Source of the DNA: an uncultured Oscillospiraceae bacterium | GTDB taxonomy: Bacteria > Bacillota > Clostridia > Oscillospirales > Acutalibacteraceae | Assembly (NCBI GenBank): GCA_900555705.1 | Contig: USLV01000034.1 | Coordinates: forward strand, 1-8,604 | Length of the DNA: 8,604 nt | Direction: 5' to 3' | Shown: positions 1 through 6,858 of the stretch, piece by piece | How positions within the stretch are numbered: the stretch's first letter is position 1 | Layout: each line of letters opens with the position of its first letter | Notes under the pieces: model-generated | Told to the model about the DNA's origin: nothing | The model's database searches: none | Seen by the model: the letters and a program-made list of their open reading frames with translations, nothing else | Program-made: the position numbers and the translations under genes

Positions 1-98
1 CAGGGGTGGGCTATGATCCCGTGCCGGAGCAATATACTTTCCGGCGGATTCGCCCTGTGGCCGGGGAAGAGAAAGACATCGATGAGGACGAAAGCTGA
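1..98 (+). CDS. yidD: YidD, membrane protein insertion efficiency factor (3' end only)
   Basis: Only the last 31 codons are present; the gene begins before the window and stops at TGA 96-98. The readable tail begins GVGYDPVPEQYTF. The GYDPVP motif is the characteristic C-terminal end of the YidD family, following the Cys/His-rich region that lies outside the window. YidD is a small membrane-associated protein thought to help YidC-dependent membrane insertion. The end is acidic (EEKDIDEDES). Its place 54 bases before yidC on the same strand is the standard rpmH-rnpA-yidD-yidC order near oriC. The assignment rests on a short motif plus context. Confidence 0.8.
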   Translation, partial: GVGYDPVPEQYTFRRIRPVAGEEKDIDEDES

Positions 99-152
99 TT
101 GACGGCGTGTGTCCGGAAGGCTTGATGAAATAGTAGGGAGGTTTCTTTTAAA

Positions 153-1427
153 TTGGATATATTTGGAATTTTGGCAACACCGCTTGGTTTTATACTGAAG
201 CTGATCTACGGCCTTTTTCATAACTATTTTCTCGCTCTCTTTTTGTTCACATTGCTCATTCGGCTGCTGATGTTTCCGCTTTCGCTGCGTTCGCAGAAGC
301 TTCAGGCGGAACGTATTCGGCTGGCGCCGCGGCTTGAGCGGCTGCAGAAAAAATATGCACAGGATCGCCAGAAGCTGCAGATGAAAACCGCGCAGCTTTA
401 TGAAAAAGAGGGCGTCAGCATGACCGGAGGCTGTCTGCCGTCGATTGTCCAAATGGTTATCCTGATGGGTGTTATTTCGGTAATCTATGCACCGCTTTCC
501 TATCTTTCAGAGGTGCCGAAGACGGTTGTTGACGCCTCGTTAAATGCGGTAAATGTGGAAACCTATCGCCAGAAAGATGAAAACGGCAAGCTGATGGAGG
601 ATGGTAACGGCAATCCGGTCTACATTGAGGGTGTTGACATCAGCAAAAAGGCGGTTGCGCAGGATATGGCCGGTTATTATCGGGAGCTGAACCTTATGCA
701 GCATCTCGAGGACAACCGGGAAGATATTCTCGATCGGATTGAGAGCGAAGCGAAAATGTCGGCTTCGCAGGCACAGGAATATTACGATCAGATGATGACC
801 CTCCGCAGCGATTTCACAATCGGCAGTCTGTCGTTGCTCAAAACACCCGGAAAGGGTGGATTTTCCGGATTTGGACTTCTTTGGCTGATTCCGATTATCT
901 CGGGTTTGACCTCGGCTCTGACCAGTTTTATCTCTTTGCGCTACAGCAAGATGGGTATGAGCCAGGAACAGATGCCGGGACAGGGCTGCAGCAATGTGAT
1001 GATGATTGTGATGATGCCCGCCTTCTCGCTGTATATCTCGTTTATTGTACCGGGTGCTGTGGGTATCTACTGGATTTGTTCCAACCTGATTTCTCTATTA
1101 CAGACCTTTATTCTCAACACCATCTACAATCCGAAGAAAATTCGGGAAGCAGCTGTGATTGCAGATGAGGAACGTCGCCGTAAGCGCGCTGAAGATAAGA
1201 AGCGTCTGGCGGAGGCCCGCCAGCGGGAGCTGGAGGAGCGGCGGGAAGAAAAACGTCGTCAGGAAGAAGAAGCCAAGAATAAGGCCTCGCAGCCGGACAA
1301 CAAAAAAGCAAAGCAGGCGACCAGAAATCCCAATAAGCTGAAAAAGAAGGAAGCGGCGGATAAGGGTATGGCCCTTGAGCCTGGTGAGCTGAAGGATTTG
1401 CCGGAGAGTGAAGAGCAGGATTCTTAA
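153..1427 (+). CDS. yidC: YidC/Oxa1/SpoIIIJ family membrane protein insertase
   Basis: This is a polytopic membrane insertase that places proteins in the cytoplasmic membrane, alone or with SecYEG. The 424-residue protein starts at TTG 153, preceded by AGGGAGG (135-141) at 11 bases; an in-frame stop at 126-128 leaves no earlier start. Hydrophobic segments lie at about 4-22, 23-43, 98-118, 238-260, 281-300 and 301-322. Arg37 within the second of these matches the conserved groove arginine of the family. A charged cytosolic helical hairpin follows (about 45-90), and the family signature around GIYWICSNL lies near 304-312. There is no lipobox, unlike Bacillus SpoIIIJ. The loop after the 98-118 segment is unusually long (about 119-237). 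The tail (326-424) is very rich in Lys, Arg and Glu, probably a cytosolic ribosome-contacting extension. khpB follows 37 bases downstream, suggesting cotranscription. Confidence 0.95.
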   Translation: MDIFGILATPLGFILKLIYGLFHNYFLALFLFTLLIRLLMFPLSLRSQKLQAERIRLAPRLERLQKKYAQDRQKLQMKTAQLYEKEGVSMTGGCLPSIVQMVILMGVISVIYAPLSYLSEVPKTVVDASLNAVNVETYRQKDENGKLMEDGNGNPVYIEGVDISKKAVAQDMAGYYRELNLMQHLEDNREDILDRIESEAKMSASQAQEYYDQMMTLRSDFTIGSLSLLKTPGKGGFSGFGLLWLIPIISGLTSALTSFISLRYSKMGMSQEQMPGQGCSNVMMIVMMPAFSLYISFIVPGAVGIYWICSNLISLLQTFILNTIYNPKKIREAAVIADEERRRKRAEDKKRLAEARQRELEERREEKRRQEEEAKNKASQPDNKKAKQATRNPNKLKKKEAADKGMALEPGELKDLPESEEQDS

Positions 1428-1464
1428 AATACAGGAAATTTTGTGCAGAAGGGAAGGACTGAAC

Positions 1465-2376
1465 GTGCGGAAAGAAGCGATTGCACAGGCCGCTACCATT
1501 GAGGAGGCCAAAGCCGCTGCTGCTGCGGAGCTTGGCGTTGCGCCGGAGAAGGCGGAGTATGAAGTGCTGCAGGAGCCGCAGAAAAAGACCCTTGGCCTGT
1601 TTGGCGGCGCGCCTGCCAGAGTACGGGTATTTGTGCGGGAGACGCCCGCGGAGATTGCCGCCGATTATCTCCGGAATATCCTCTCGGCCATGCAGGTAAA
1701 CGATGTGACGGTGGCGGTGCGTGAGGAGGATACCTCCTGTGTGCTGACACTGGAGGGGGAAAATCTCGGTTTTATCATCGGCCGCCGCGGCGATACACTG
1801 GATGCGCTGCAATATCTGGTCGGGCTGGTGGCCAACCGGGCGAGTGAGGATTACTATCGGGTGACCATCGATATCGGCAATTACCGTGAGAAGCGCGAGC
1901 AGTCGCTGGTTGGCCTCGCAAAAAAGATTGGTGGACAGGTCGGTCGTTCCGGCCGAAAGGTTTCGCTGGAGGCGATGAATCCTTATGAGCGCCGCATTAT
2001 CCATACGACAATTCAGGGAATGACCGGTGTCGTCTCCTGGAGTGTCGGGAGCGAGCCAAACCGCCATGTGGTGATCGGTCCGTCGGATGACAATCCGGCA
2101 AAAAACAAACCGCGCAGCGGCGGAAAATCCCGTCAGGGCGGCCGCCGTCGGGAAGACGGAACGGCAGCGCCCGCAGGAGAGAGAGCAGAACGGCAAGATC
2201 GTCCGCAGCGTCGTGCACCGAGAAACGATGTTGCGCCGGAGCGTCCCGCTCGGCAGATTCGTGAATTTGTGCCCCGCAGCAATCCGCTGCCTGTAGCGGA
2301 CGGTGCCACGCCGCCCTCCAGGACGGAATCAGAAAAGGAGACATCCGCCACCCTCTATGGCCGGATTGATCTGTAA
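1465..2376 (+). CDS. khpB: KhpB/Jag, KH and R3H domain RNA-binding protein
   Basis: This is a cytosolic single-stranded RNA-binding protein of the Jag/KhpB (EloR) family, linked in other Firmicutes to cell elongation and division control and encoded next to yidC. I place the start at GTG 1465, giving 303 residues. GGGAAGG (1451-1457) sits 7 bases upstream, and the N-terminus then begins directly with the Jag_N domain. An in-frame ATG at 1408 lies inside yidC and would add 19 unrelated residues. Domains in order: Jag_N about 2-50, ending in LGLFGG; KH about 63-140 with GXXG loop GRRG 106-109; R3H about 145-205 with the R-x3-H signature R176/H180 and the EPNRHVVI end. Residues 206-303 are a disordered, Arg/Pro-rich tail ending in LYGRIDL. 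The yidC-khpB unit ends at a terminator 13 bases downstream. Confidence 0.93.
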   Translation: MRKEAIAQAATIEEAKAAAAAELGVAPEKAEYEVLQEPQKKTLGLFGGAPARVRVFVRETPAEIAADYLRNILSAMQVNDVTVAVREEDTSCVLTLEGENLGFIIGRRGDTLDALQYLVGLVANRASEDYYRVTIDIGNYREKREQSLVGLAKKIGGQVGRSGRKVSLEAMNPYERRIIHTTIQGMTGVVSWSVGSEPNRHVVIGPSDDNPAKNKPRSGGKSRQGGRRREDGTAAPAGERAERQDRPQRRAPRNDVAPERPARQIREFVPRSNPLPVADGATPPSRTESEKETSATLYGRIDL

Positions 2377-2388
2377 ATCGCATATGCG

Positions 2389-2423
2389 GCAGGCTGTCCC
2401 AGGAACGGGGCAGCCTGCTTTTT
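2389..2423 (+). terminator. Rho-independent terminator after khpB
   Basis: A 12-bp stem pairs GCAGGCTGTCCC (2389-2400) with GGGGCAGCCTGC (2407-2418), with one G-U pair and the loop AGGAAC. Five T residues follow at 2419-2423. It begins 12 bases past the khpB stop and separates the yidC-khpB unit from the mnmE unit. A 10-bp palindrome, CGCATATGCG (2379-2388), directly abuts the stem; its role, if any, is unknown. Confidence 0.9.
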
Positions 2424-2477
2424 GTATGCCGATCAAAAAATGCGTGGAAATCCATACAAAAGCGCCGTGAATTCATT

Positions 2478-2506
2478 TTGACTTTTTCCCGAAAATCAGG
2501 TACAAT
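2478..2506 (+). promoter_or_regulatory. Housekeeping (sigma-A type) promoter of the mnmE unit
   Basis: The -35 box TTGACT (2478-2483, 5 of 6 to consensus) and the -10 box TACAAT (2501-2506, 5 of 6) are separated by exactly 17 bases. Predicted transcription start is near 2512-2514, giving a leader of about 36 bases before mnmE. It follows the khpB terminator directly, so mnmE-smORF-mnmG-rsmG probably form an independent operon. I see no obvious operator in the spacer. Confidence 0.85.
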
Positions 2507-2548
2507 ACAAGAATGGCATTTTGTATTTTGCAGGGAAGGAGGAAAACC

Positions 2549-3916
2549 ATGGAGACCACCATTGCGGCCATTGCAACCGCGCCGGCGCCAGCGGGAATTG
2601 GCGTCATCCGGCTTTCCGGACCACAGGCGGCAGTGATTGCGGGACGGGTATTTCGGCCTTTGTCTGCTGGAAAAGCGTTGGAAACACTGACAGGCTATAC
2701 GGCGGCTTACGGCCATGTATCCGATGGAGACGGGGATATCGACGAATGTGTGGCGCTGGTTTTCCGGGCGCCGCACAGTTATACCGGTGAGGATGTAGTG
2801 GAGCTCTCCTGTCATGGCGGTGTCTATCTCTTGCGTCGTGTCCTGCGCGCGCTGTTTTGCGCCGGCGCAAGACCGGCAGAGCCGGGAGAATTTACCCGCC
2901 GTGCTTTTTTAAATGGAAAGATGGATTTGACCGGCGCTGAGGCGGTGATGTCTCTGATTGAAGCAGAGGGTTATCTCGCCGCGAAAACAGCGCTTGTGGC
3001 AAGAGAGGGCGCTGTTTTCCGCAGCTTGCAGGAAATTCGCACGGATCTGCTGGCGCTCAGTGCTCAGCTCGCGGCCTTTGTCGATTATCCGGACGAGGAT
3101 ATTCCGGAGCTGAAGCCGGAACAGCTCCTGATCGGGCTCCGGCAAAACAGAGAGCGGCTCGACAGGCTGCTGCAAACCTTTGATGCGGGACGGTTGCTGC
3201 GTGAGGGTGTCGATACGGTGATTGTTGGCACGCCGAATGTGGGAAAGTCCACGCTGATGAATGCGCTGGCCGGATTTGAACGCAGTATCGTAACGGCGGA
3301 AGCCGGGACAACACGGGATATTGTAGAGGAGTCTGTGCGGCTCGGTGAGGTCACACTTCGTCTCTCGGATACTGCGGGGATCCGGCAGACAGATAATCAG
3401 GCGGAGGCCATTGGTGTGGCGCGCGCAAAAGAGCGGCTGCGTTCGGCCTCATTGCTGCTGGCTGTTTTTGATGGCAGCCGGGCGCTTTCAGAGGAGGATC
3501 GGCTGCTGGCGGAAGAAAGCGCCGGTGGGATGTCGATTGCGGTTATCAACAAGGCCGATTGTGATTGTATACTCGATAAATCGTATATTGAGGACTTGTT
3601 TCAACACACTGTATATATCGCAGCCCGTACTGGTGAGGGAATACCGGAGCTGGTGCAGACAATTGAAGTTGTCTGCGGAACAGCCCGTCTCTCTGGAAAT
3701 GAGCCGGTGCTGGCGACAGAGCGGCAGCGAGATTGTGCGCTTCGTGCGGAGCGGGCGATGGCGAATGCGGAGACCGCACTTTGTGCAGGACTGACGCTGG
3801 ATGCTGTGAATGTGGATATCGATGCCGCGATTGCGGCAATTTTGGAGTTGACCGGGGAGAAGGTCACCGAAGCGGTGGTGGACGAGGTATTCGCCCGGTT
3901 TTGCGTGGGTAAATAG
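2549..3916 (+). CDS. mnmE: tRNA modification GTPase MnmE (TrmE/ThdF)
   Basis: With MnmG, MnmE adds the carboxymethylaminomethyl (or aminomethyl) group to U34 of certain tRNAs, using GTP, a folate one-carbon unit and FAD. I place the start at ATG 2549: GGAAGGAGG (2534-2542) is 6 bases upstream. An in-frame ATG at 2513 coincides with the predicted transcription start and would have no ribosome site. The 455-residue protein is full length. The N-terminal tetrahydrofolate-binding domain starts METTIAAIATAPAPAGIGVIR. A helical domain encloses the G domain, which has G1 GTPNVGKST 227-235, the switch motif EAGTTRD, G3 DTAG 274-277 and G4 NKAD 334-337. The C-terminus is FCVGK (451-455); Cys452 is the conserved catalytic-motif cysteine. 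The gene opens the promoter-proximal end of the operon and a small membrane protein follows 23 bases later. Confidence 0.97.
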   Translation: METTIAAIATAPAPAGIGVIRLSGPQAAVIAGRVFRPLSAGKALETLTGYTAAYGHVSDGDGDIDECVALVFRAPHSYTGEDVVELSCHGGVYLLRRVLRALFCAGARPAEPGEFTRRAFLNGKMDLTGAEAVMSLIEAEGYLAAKTALVAREGAVFRSLQEIRTDLLALSAQLAAFVDYPDEDIPELKPEQLLIGLRQNRERLDRLLQTFDAGRLLREGVDTVIVGTPNVGKSTLMNALAGFERSIVTAEAGTTRDIVEESVRLGEVTLRLSDTAGIRQTDNQAEAIGVARAKERLRSASLLLAVFDGSRALSEEDRLLAEESAGGMSIAVINKADCDCILDKSYIEDLFQHTVYIAARTGEGIPELVQTIEVVCGTARLSGNEPVLATERQRDCALRAERAMANAETALCAGLTLDAVNVDIDAAIAAILELTGEKVTEAVVDEVFARFCVGK

Positions 3917-3939
3917 CGGAAAGGCAGGTAAGAAGAGCA

Positions 3940-4110
3940 ATGAAGGTACTGTTGAAAATTTTGCTTGGCATTCTGGCGGTAGGTGGTTTTCTCTACTGGC
4001 TGGCCAGCGTCTTTTTTCGCCCGGCGAAAAAGTGGAAATCCCGGCATGACCGGCCGGAGGAGAAGGAATCTGCACTCCCGGAGGAGAAAATGTCCGGGAA
4101 TGACGACTGA
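3940..4110 (+). CDS. Small single-helix membrane protein of unknown function
   Basis: This 56-codon frame fills most of the 221-base gap between mnmE and mnmG on the operon strand. It starts at ATG 3940 and stops at TGA 4108-4110. The upstream AGGCAGG (3922-3928) at about 11 bases is a modest ribosome site. The protein begins MKVLLKILLGILAVGG. One hydrophobic segment (about 4-26, LLKI to SVFF) is followed by a basic cluster (R27, K30, K31, K33, R35, R38). An acidic hydrophilic end (EEKES, PEEK, NDD) completes it. There is no lipobox or clear signal-peptidase site, so a membrane-anchored protein with a short soluble tail is the likeliest reading. I do not recognise a family. It could be a non-coding coincidence, but a hydrophobic block then a charged block, in the right strand and spacing, favours a real gene. 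Confidence 0.65.
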   Translation: MKVLLKILLGILAVGGFLYWLASVFFRPAKKWKSRHDRPEEKESALPEEKMSGNDD

Positions 4111-4137
4111 TGGGCCGGAAAAAAGGGATGTGAACAG

Positions 4138-6018
4138 ATGAAATTTCTGGCGGGACAATATGAGGTGGCGGTGATCGGCGCGGGTCATGCCGGAATAGAG
4201 GCGGCACTCGCGTCAGCCCGACTCGGCTGTCGAACCGTGATTTTTACAATGAATCTGGACTGGGTGGGGAATATGCCCTGCAATCCCTCTGTCGGCGGTA
4301 CGGCGAAGGGACATCTGGTGCGGGAAATTGACGCGCTTGGCGGAGAGATGGGTCGCGCGGCGGACGCCAATTTGCTGCAATCCCGCATGCTGAATCGCGG
4401 CAAAGGACCTGCCGTTCATTCGCTGCGCGCGCAGATCGACCGACGGGACTATTCGGCCTATATGAAACATGTCCTGGAGACAACCCCACTGCTGGATATG
4501 CGCCAGGGGGAAATTGTCTCGCTGGATCGGGCGGGGGACGGCGGCTGGCTGCTGACCACTCGGTTGGAGGCGCAGTATGCGGCCAAAGCGGTGATCCTCG
4601 CGACTGGTACGTTCCTTAAGGGGCGGGTCTATGTCGGCGATGTCTCCTATGAGAGCGGGCCGGATGGGATGTTCCCGGCGGCGACACTGTCGGAATCGCT
4701 GTTGCGACTGGGGATCCGGCTGCGCCGCTTTAAAACCGGAACACCGGCCCGCGTTCTGCGCTCCAGTATCCAGTTTGCGGATTTGGAGGAGCAGGCGGGG
4801 GAAGAGCCGGTTACGCCCTTTTCCTTTGAGACAAACGAGCCGCTGGAGAATCGACTTCCCTGTCATATCACCTGGACAACAGCGGAGACAAAGCAGGTGA
4901 TTCTCGACAATCTGGATCGATCGCCTCTTTATGGTGGGAAAATAGAGGGGGTCGGGCCGCGGTATTGTCCAAGCATTGAGGATAAAATCGTCCGTTTTGC
5001 GGATAAAGAGCGCCATCAAGTGTTCATTGAGCCCTGCGGCCTGCATACAGAGGAGATGTATTTGCAGGGGCTTTCCTCCTCGCTGCCGGAGGATGTGCAG
5101 CTCGCTTTTTTACATACAATCCCCGGTCTCGAAGAGGTCAGTGTCATGCGGCCGGCCTATGCGATTGAATATGATTGCTGCGACCCGCTTCAGCTCGATG
5201 CTACACTGGCTTTTCTGGATATCCCGGATTTGTATGGCGCCGGGCAGTTCAACGGTAGTTCCGGCTATGAGGAGGCGGCGGCACAAGGGCTTGTTGCGGG
5301 AGCAAACGCGGCACTCCGTCTGCTTGGCCGTGAGCCGCTGCTGCTCGACCGTGCCTCGAGCTATATCGGGACGTTGATTGATGATCTGGTAACAAAGGGA
5401 TGTATGGATCCCTACCGGATGATGACCTCGCGCTCGGAATACCGTCTGATTCTGCGGCAGGACAATGCCGATCTCCGCTTGACGCCGATTGGACGGAAAA
5501 TTGGGCTGGTGGATGATGCACGATGGGCACACTTCTGTGTGCGGCAGGAGCAGCGTGAGCAGGAGAGGCGTCGGCTGGAGGAGACGGTTCTGCCGCCCTC
5601 GAAAAAGCTGAACGCCCTGCTTGTTTCACGTGGAACATCACCGGTGGTGACCGGCGTGCGGCTGATGGAGCTGATGAAGCGGCCGCAGCTTGGTTATGCG
5701 GCGTTGGAAGCGGTTGATGACGGACGTCCGGTGCTGGATCCGCTGGTGATGGAGCAGCTTGAGGTGGAGATTCACTATGAGGGCTATATCCGCCGACAGC
5801 AGGCTGCTATTGAAGAATCGCGTCGGTTGGAAAACCGACTGCTGCCGGAGGGGACGGATTACAGCCAGATTCGCGGAATCCGGAAGGAGGCCGCGGAAAA
5901 GCTCGGCAAGATCCGGCCGCGCAGCCTCGGACAGGCCTCGCGGATCAGTGGTGTCAGTCCGGCAGATATTTCGGTATTGATTGTCTGGCTGGGCCAGCAG
6001 GGGGAGAGAAGTTCATGA
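4138..6018 (+). CDS. mnmG: tRNA uridine-5-carboxymethylaminomethyl(34) synthesis enzyme MnmG (GidA)
   Basis: MnmG is the FAD/NADH-dependent partner of MnmE in wobble-uridine modification; the two act as a cytosolic complex. The 626-residue protein starts at ATG 4138, with AAGGG ending at 4127. It shows the Rossmann FAD motif GAGHAG (14-19), the conserved MPCNPSVGG segment with Cys48, the ATGTF segment at 155-159, and the RYCPSIEDK segment with Cys277. Both cysteines are the ones conserved in the family. The C-terminal domain ends with the family-typical QASRISGVSPADISVLIVWL. Length is normal and the frame is intact. rsmG starts inside its stop codon (ATGA), indicating translational coupling. 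Codons for residues LVSRGTS include a perfect parS site (5622-5637), so this stretch carries two messages. Confidence 0.97.
   Translation: MKFLAGQYEVAVIGAGHAGIEAALASARLGCRTVIFTMNLDWVGNMPCNPSVGGTAKGHLVREIDALGGEMGRAADANLLQSRMLNRGKGPAVHSLRAQIDRRDYSAYMKHVLETTPLLDMRQGEIVSLDRAGDGGWLLTTRLEAQYAAKAVILATGTFLKGRVYVGDVSYESGPDGMFPAATLSESLLRLGIRLRRFKTGTPARVLRSSIQFADLEEQAGEEPVTPFSFETNEPLENRLPCHITWTTAETKQVILDNLDRSPLYGGKIEGVGPRYCPSIEDKIVRFADKERHQVFIEPCGLHTEEMYLQGLSSSLPEDVQLAFLHTIPGLEEVSVMRPAYAIEYDCCDPLQLDATLAFLDIPDLYGAGQFNGSSGYEEAAAQGLVAGANAALRLLGREPLLLDRASSYIGTLIDDLVTKGCMDPYRMMTSRSEYRLILRQDNADLRLTPIGRKIGLVDDARWAHFCVRQEQREQERRRLEETVLPPSKKLNALLVSRGTSPVVTGVRLMELMKRPQLGYAALEAVDDGRPVLDPLVMEQLEVEIHYEGYIRRQQAAIEESRRLENRLLPEGTDYSQIRGIRKEAAEKLGKIRPRSLGQASRISGVSPADISVLIVWLGQQGERSS
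5622..5637 (+). other. parS chromosome-partitioning site, inside mnmG
   Basis: TGTTTCACGTGGAACA is the exact reverse complement of TGTTCCACGTGAAACA, an established variant of the Bacillus parS consensus TGTTNCACGTGAAACA. It has the central CACGTG palindrome and one internal mismatch to perfect symmetry. Such sites cluster near oriC and are loading points for ParB clamps. It is identical in sequence and orientation to the site at 7746-7761. Binding is inferred, but a 16-base match is very unlikely by chance. Confidence 0.92.
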
Positions 6019-6740
6019 TTGATCGTCAGATGCTCCGGGATTATGCGGATGACTACGGTCTGGAGCTGGATGAGATTGCCACGGAAAAGCTGGATACCTA
6101 TGCCGCACTGCTGGTGGAGTGGAACCAACGGATGAATCTGACCGCCATCACCGATCCGGAGGGGATCGTGCTGAAGCATTTTGTGGACAGCCTGACCCTG
6201 TTGCCCCATCTGCCGAAGGAACCGTTTTCTCTTGTAGATGTCGGAACCGGCGCGGGATTTCCCGGCCTCCCGATTGCTATTGTGCGGGATGATGTCCGGT
6301 TGACGTTGCTGGACAGTTTGAAGAAACGACTCGGCTTTCTGGGAGCGGTATGCGAAGAGCTGGCGATTTCGGCTGAACTGGTGCATGCGCGGGCGGAGGA
6401 GGCCGGACAGAAAGAGGAACTGAGGGAGCGCTTTGATGTGGCAACTGCGCGTGCGGTCGCTGCCCTGCCGACACTCTGCGAATACTGCCTGCCGTTTGTG
6501 CGGCAGGGCGGCTGTTTTCTCGCGATGAAAGGACCGGACTGTGAGAAAGAGCTGCCGGTCGCCAAAAAGGCGGCGGAGCAGCTTGGCGGCGGGACAATCG
6601 AGGTCCAGAGCCTCTGGCTACCGGCCCGACCGACGGCTGATCGCAGCGAACGGCGAATCCTGAAAATCTCCAAAATCTCGGCGACACCACCCAAATATCC
6701 GCGTCCTTCCGCCAAAATCGCCAAACAGTCGTGGCGATAA
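6015..6740 (+). CDS. rsmG: 16S rRNA (guanine-N7)-methyltransferase RsmG (GidB)
   Basis: RsmG uses S-adenosylmethionine to methylate N7 of G527 (E. coli numbering) in 16S rRNA. The 241-residue protein starts at ATG 6015, overlapping the mnmG stop by four bases, with GGGGAG (6001-6006) 8 bases upstream. Visible features are the N-terminal WNQRMNLTAI segment (36-45) and HFVDSL (55-60). The SAM-binding glycine loop DVGTGAGFPG lies at 75-84 and the conserved ARAVAALPTL segment near 145-154. The RRILKISK strand and the KYPR segment (227-230) close the Rossmann-type methyltransferase domain. Length is typical and the frame unbroken. It is the last gene of the mnmE unit; a strong hairpin begins 41 bases past the stop. 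Confidence 0.96.
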   Translation: MIDRQMLRDYADDYGLELDEIATEKLDTYAALLVEWNQRMNLTAITDPEGIVLKHFVDSLTLLPHLPKEPFSLVDVGTGAGFPGLPIAIVRDDVRLTLLDSLKKRLGFLGAVCEELAISAELVHARAEEAGQKEELRERFDVATARAVAALPTLCEYCLPFVRQGGCFLAMKGPDCEKELPVAKKAAEQLGGGTIEVQSLWLPARPTADRSERRILKISKISATPPKYPRPSAKIAKQSWR

Positions 6741-6781
6741 ACAGAAACATCTGTAATGCGACAACTGTAACCGACAGATTG

Positions 6782-6830
6782 AGCACCTTTTCCGTGCTAT
6801 GCTGAAAAGCAGAGTGGAAAAGGTGCTTTT
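6782..6830 (+). terminator. Long hairpin between rsmG and noc, probable terminator
   Basis: Perfect 12-bp arms AGCACCTTTTCC (6782-6793) and GGAAAAGGTGCT (6816-6827) enclose a 22-base apex. The apex folds further: G6796-C6797-U6798 pairs with A6813-G6814-U6815, and TGCT/AGCA (6800-6803/6808-6811) is closed by a GAAA tetraloop. TTT follows the right arm, giving a four-T run at 6827-6830 that includes the last stem base; that is short for a U-tract. It would terminate the mnmE unit. It lies only 31 bases before noc, so a partial terminator, attenuator or mRNA-stability element is also possible. Confidence 0.75.
6795..6803 (+). promoter_or_regulatory. Possible extended -10 promoter for noc within the hairpin apex
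   Basis: TGCTATGCT fits the extended -10 pattern TGnTATnnT, with the hexamer TATGCT matching consensus at 4 of 6. No convincing -35 lies 16-18 bases upstream. If used, transcription would begin near 6810 and the noc mRNA would lack the left arm of the hairpin, so the terminator could not form in it. This is speculative; noc may instead be reached by read-through. Confidence 0.25.
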
Positions 6831-6858
6831 GCCTGTATCGGAAAGGATGAGATGAAGG

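Noticed and set aside
99..152. Promoter ahead of yidC starting with TTGACG at 99-104
   Set aside because: No acceptable -10 box occurs 16-18 bases downstream; yidC is more likely transcribed together with yidD.
1114..2196. Long minus-strand open frame (360 codons) opposite yidC and khpB
   Set aside because: It lies antisense to two well-recognised genes, its translation has no recognisable motif and is dominated by Arg, Pro, His and Cys as expected of a shadow frame, and it has no sensible ribosome site.
2484..2500. TTTTTCCCGAAAAT in the mnmE promoter spacer as a Noc-site relative
   Set aside because: It lacks the two central GG bases of the 14-bp site and is not properly symmetrical; likely chance in an AT-rich spacer.
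1997..2815. Minus-strand open frame of 272 codons crossing the khpB-mnmE gap
   Set aside because: It runs through the khpB terminator and mnmE promoter and opposite conserved coding sequence; composition is that of an antisense shadow.
3600..3615. TGTTTCAACACACTGT, a possible parS variant (a similar TGTTCCA start occurs near 1078)
   Set aside because: Only the first seven bases match; the essential CACGTG core is absent.
3488..4207. Minus-strand open frame of 239 codons across the mnmE-mnmG gap
   Set aside because: It is antisense to the end of mnmE and start of mnmG, with no family motif; the plus-strand 56-codon frame explains the gap better.
4213..5046. Minus-strand open frame of 277 codons inside mnmG
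   Set aside because: It is fully antisense to conserved mnmG codons and lacks recognisable domains.
6257..6265. ATTTCCCGG, resembling half of a Noc-binding site
   Set aside because: The second half (CCTCC) does not match GAAAT, and the bases encode the conserved GFPG of the RsmG SAM-binding loop, so the match is explained by coding.
6779..6803. TTGAGC plus TATGCT as a full -35/-10 promoter for noc
   Set aside because: The spacing is only 13 bases, too short for a sigma-A promoter; only the extended -10 reading is kept, at low confidence.
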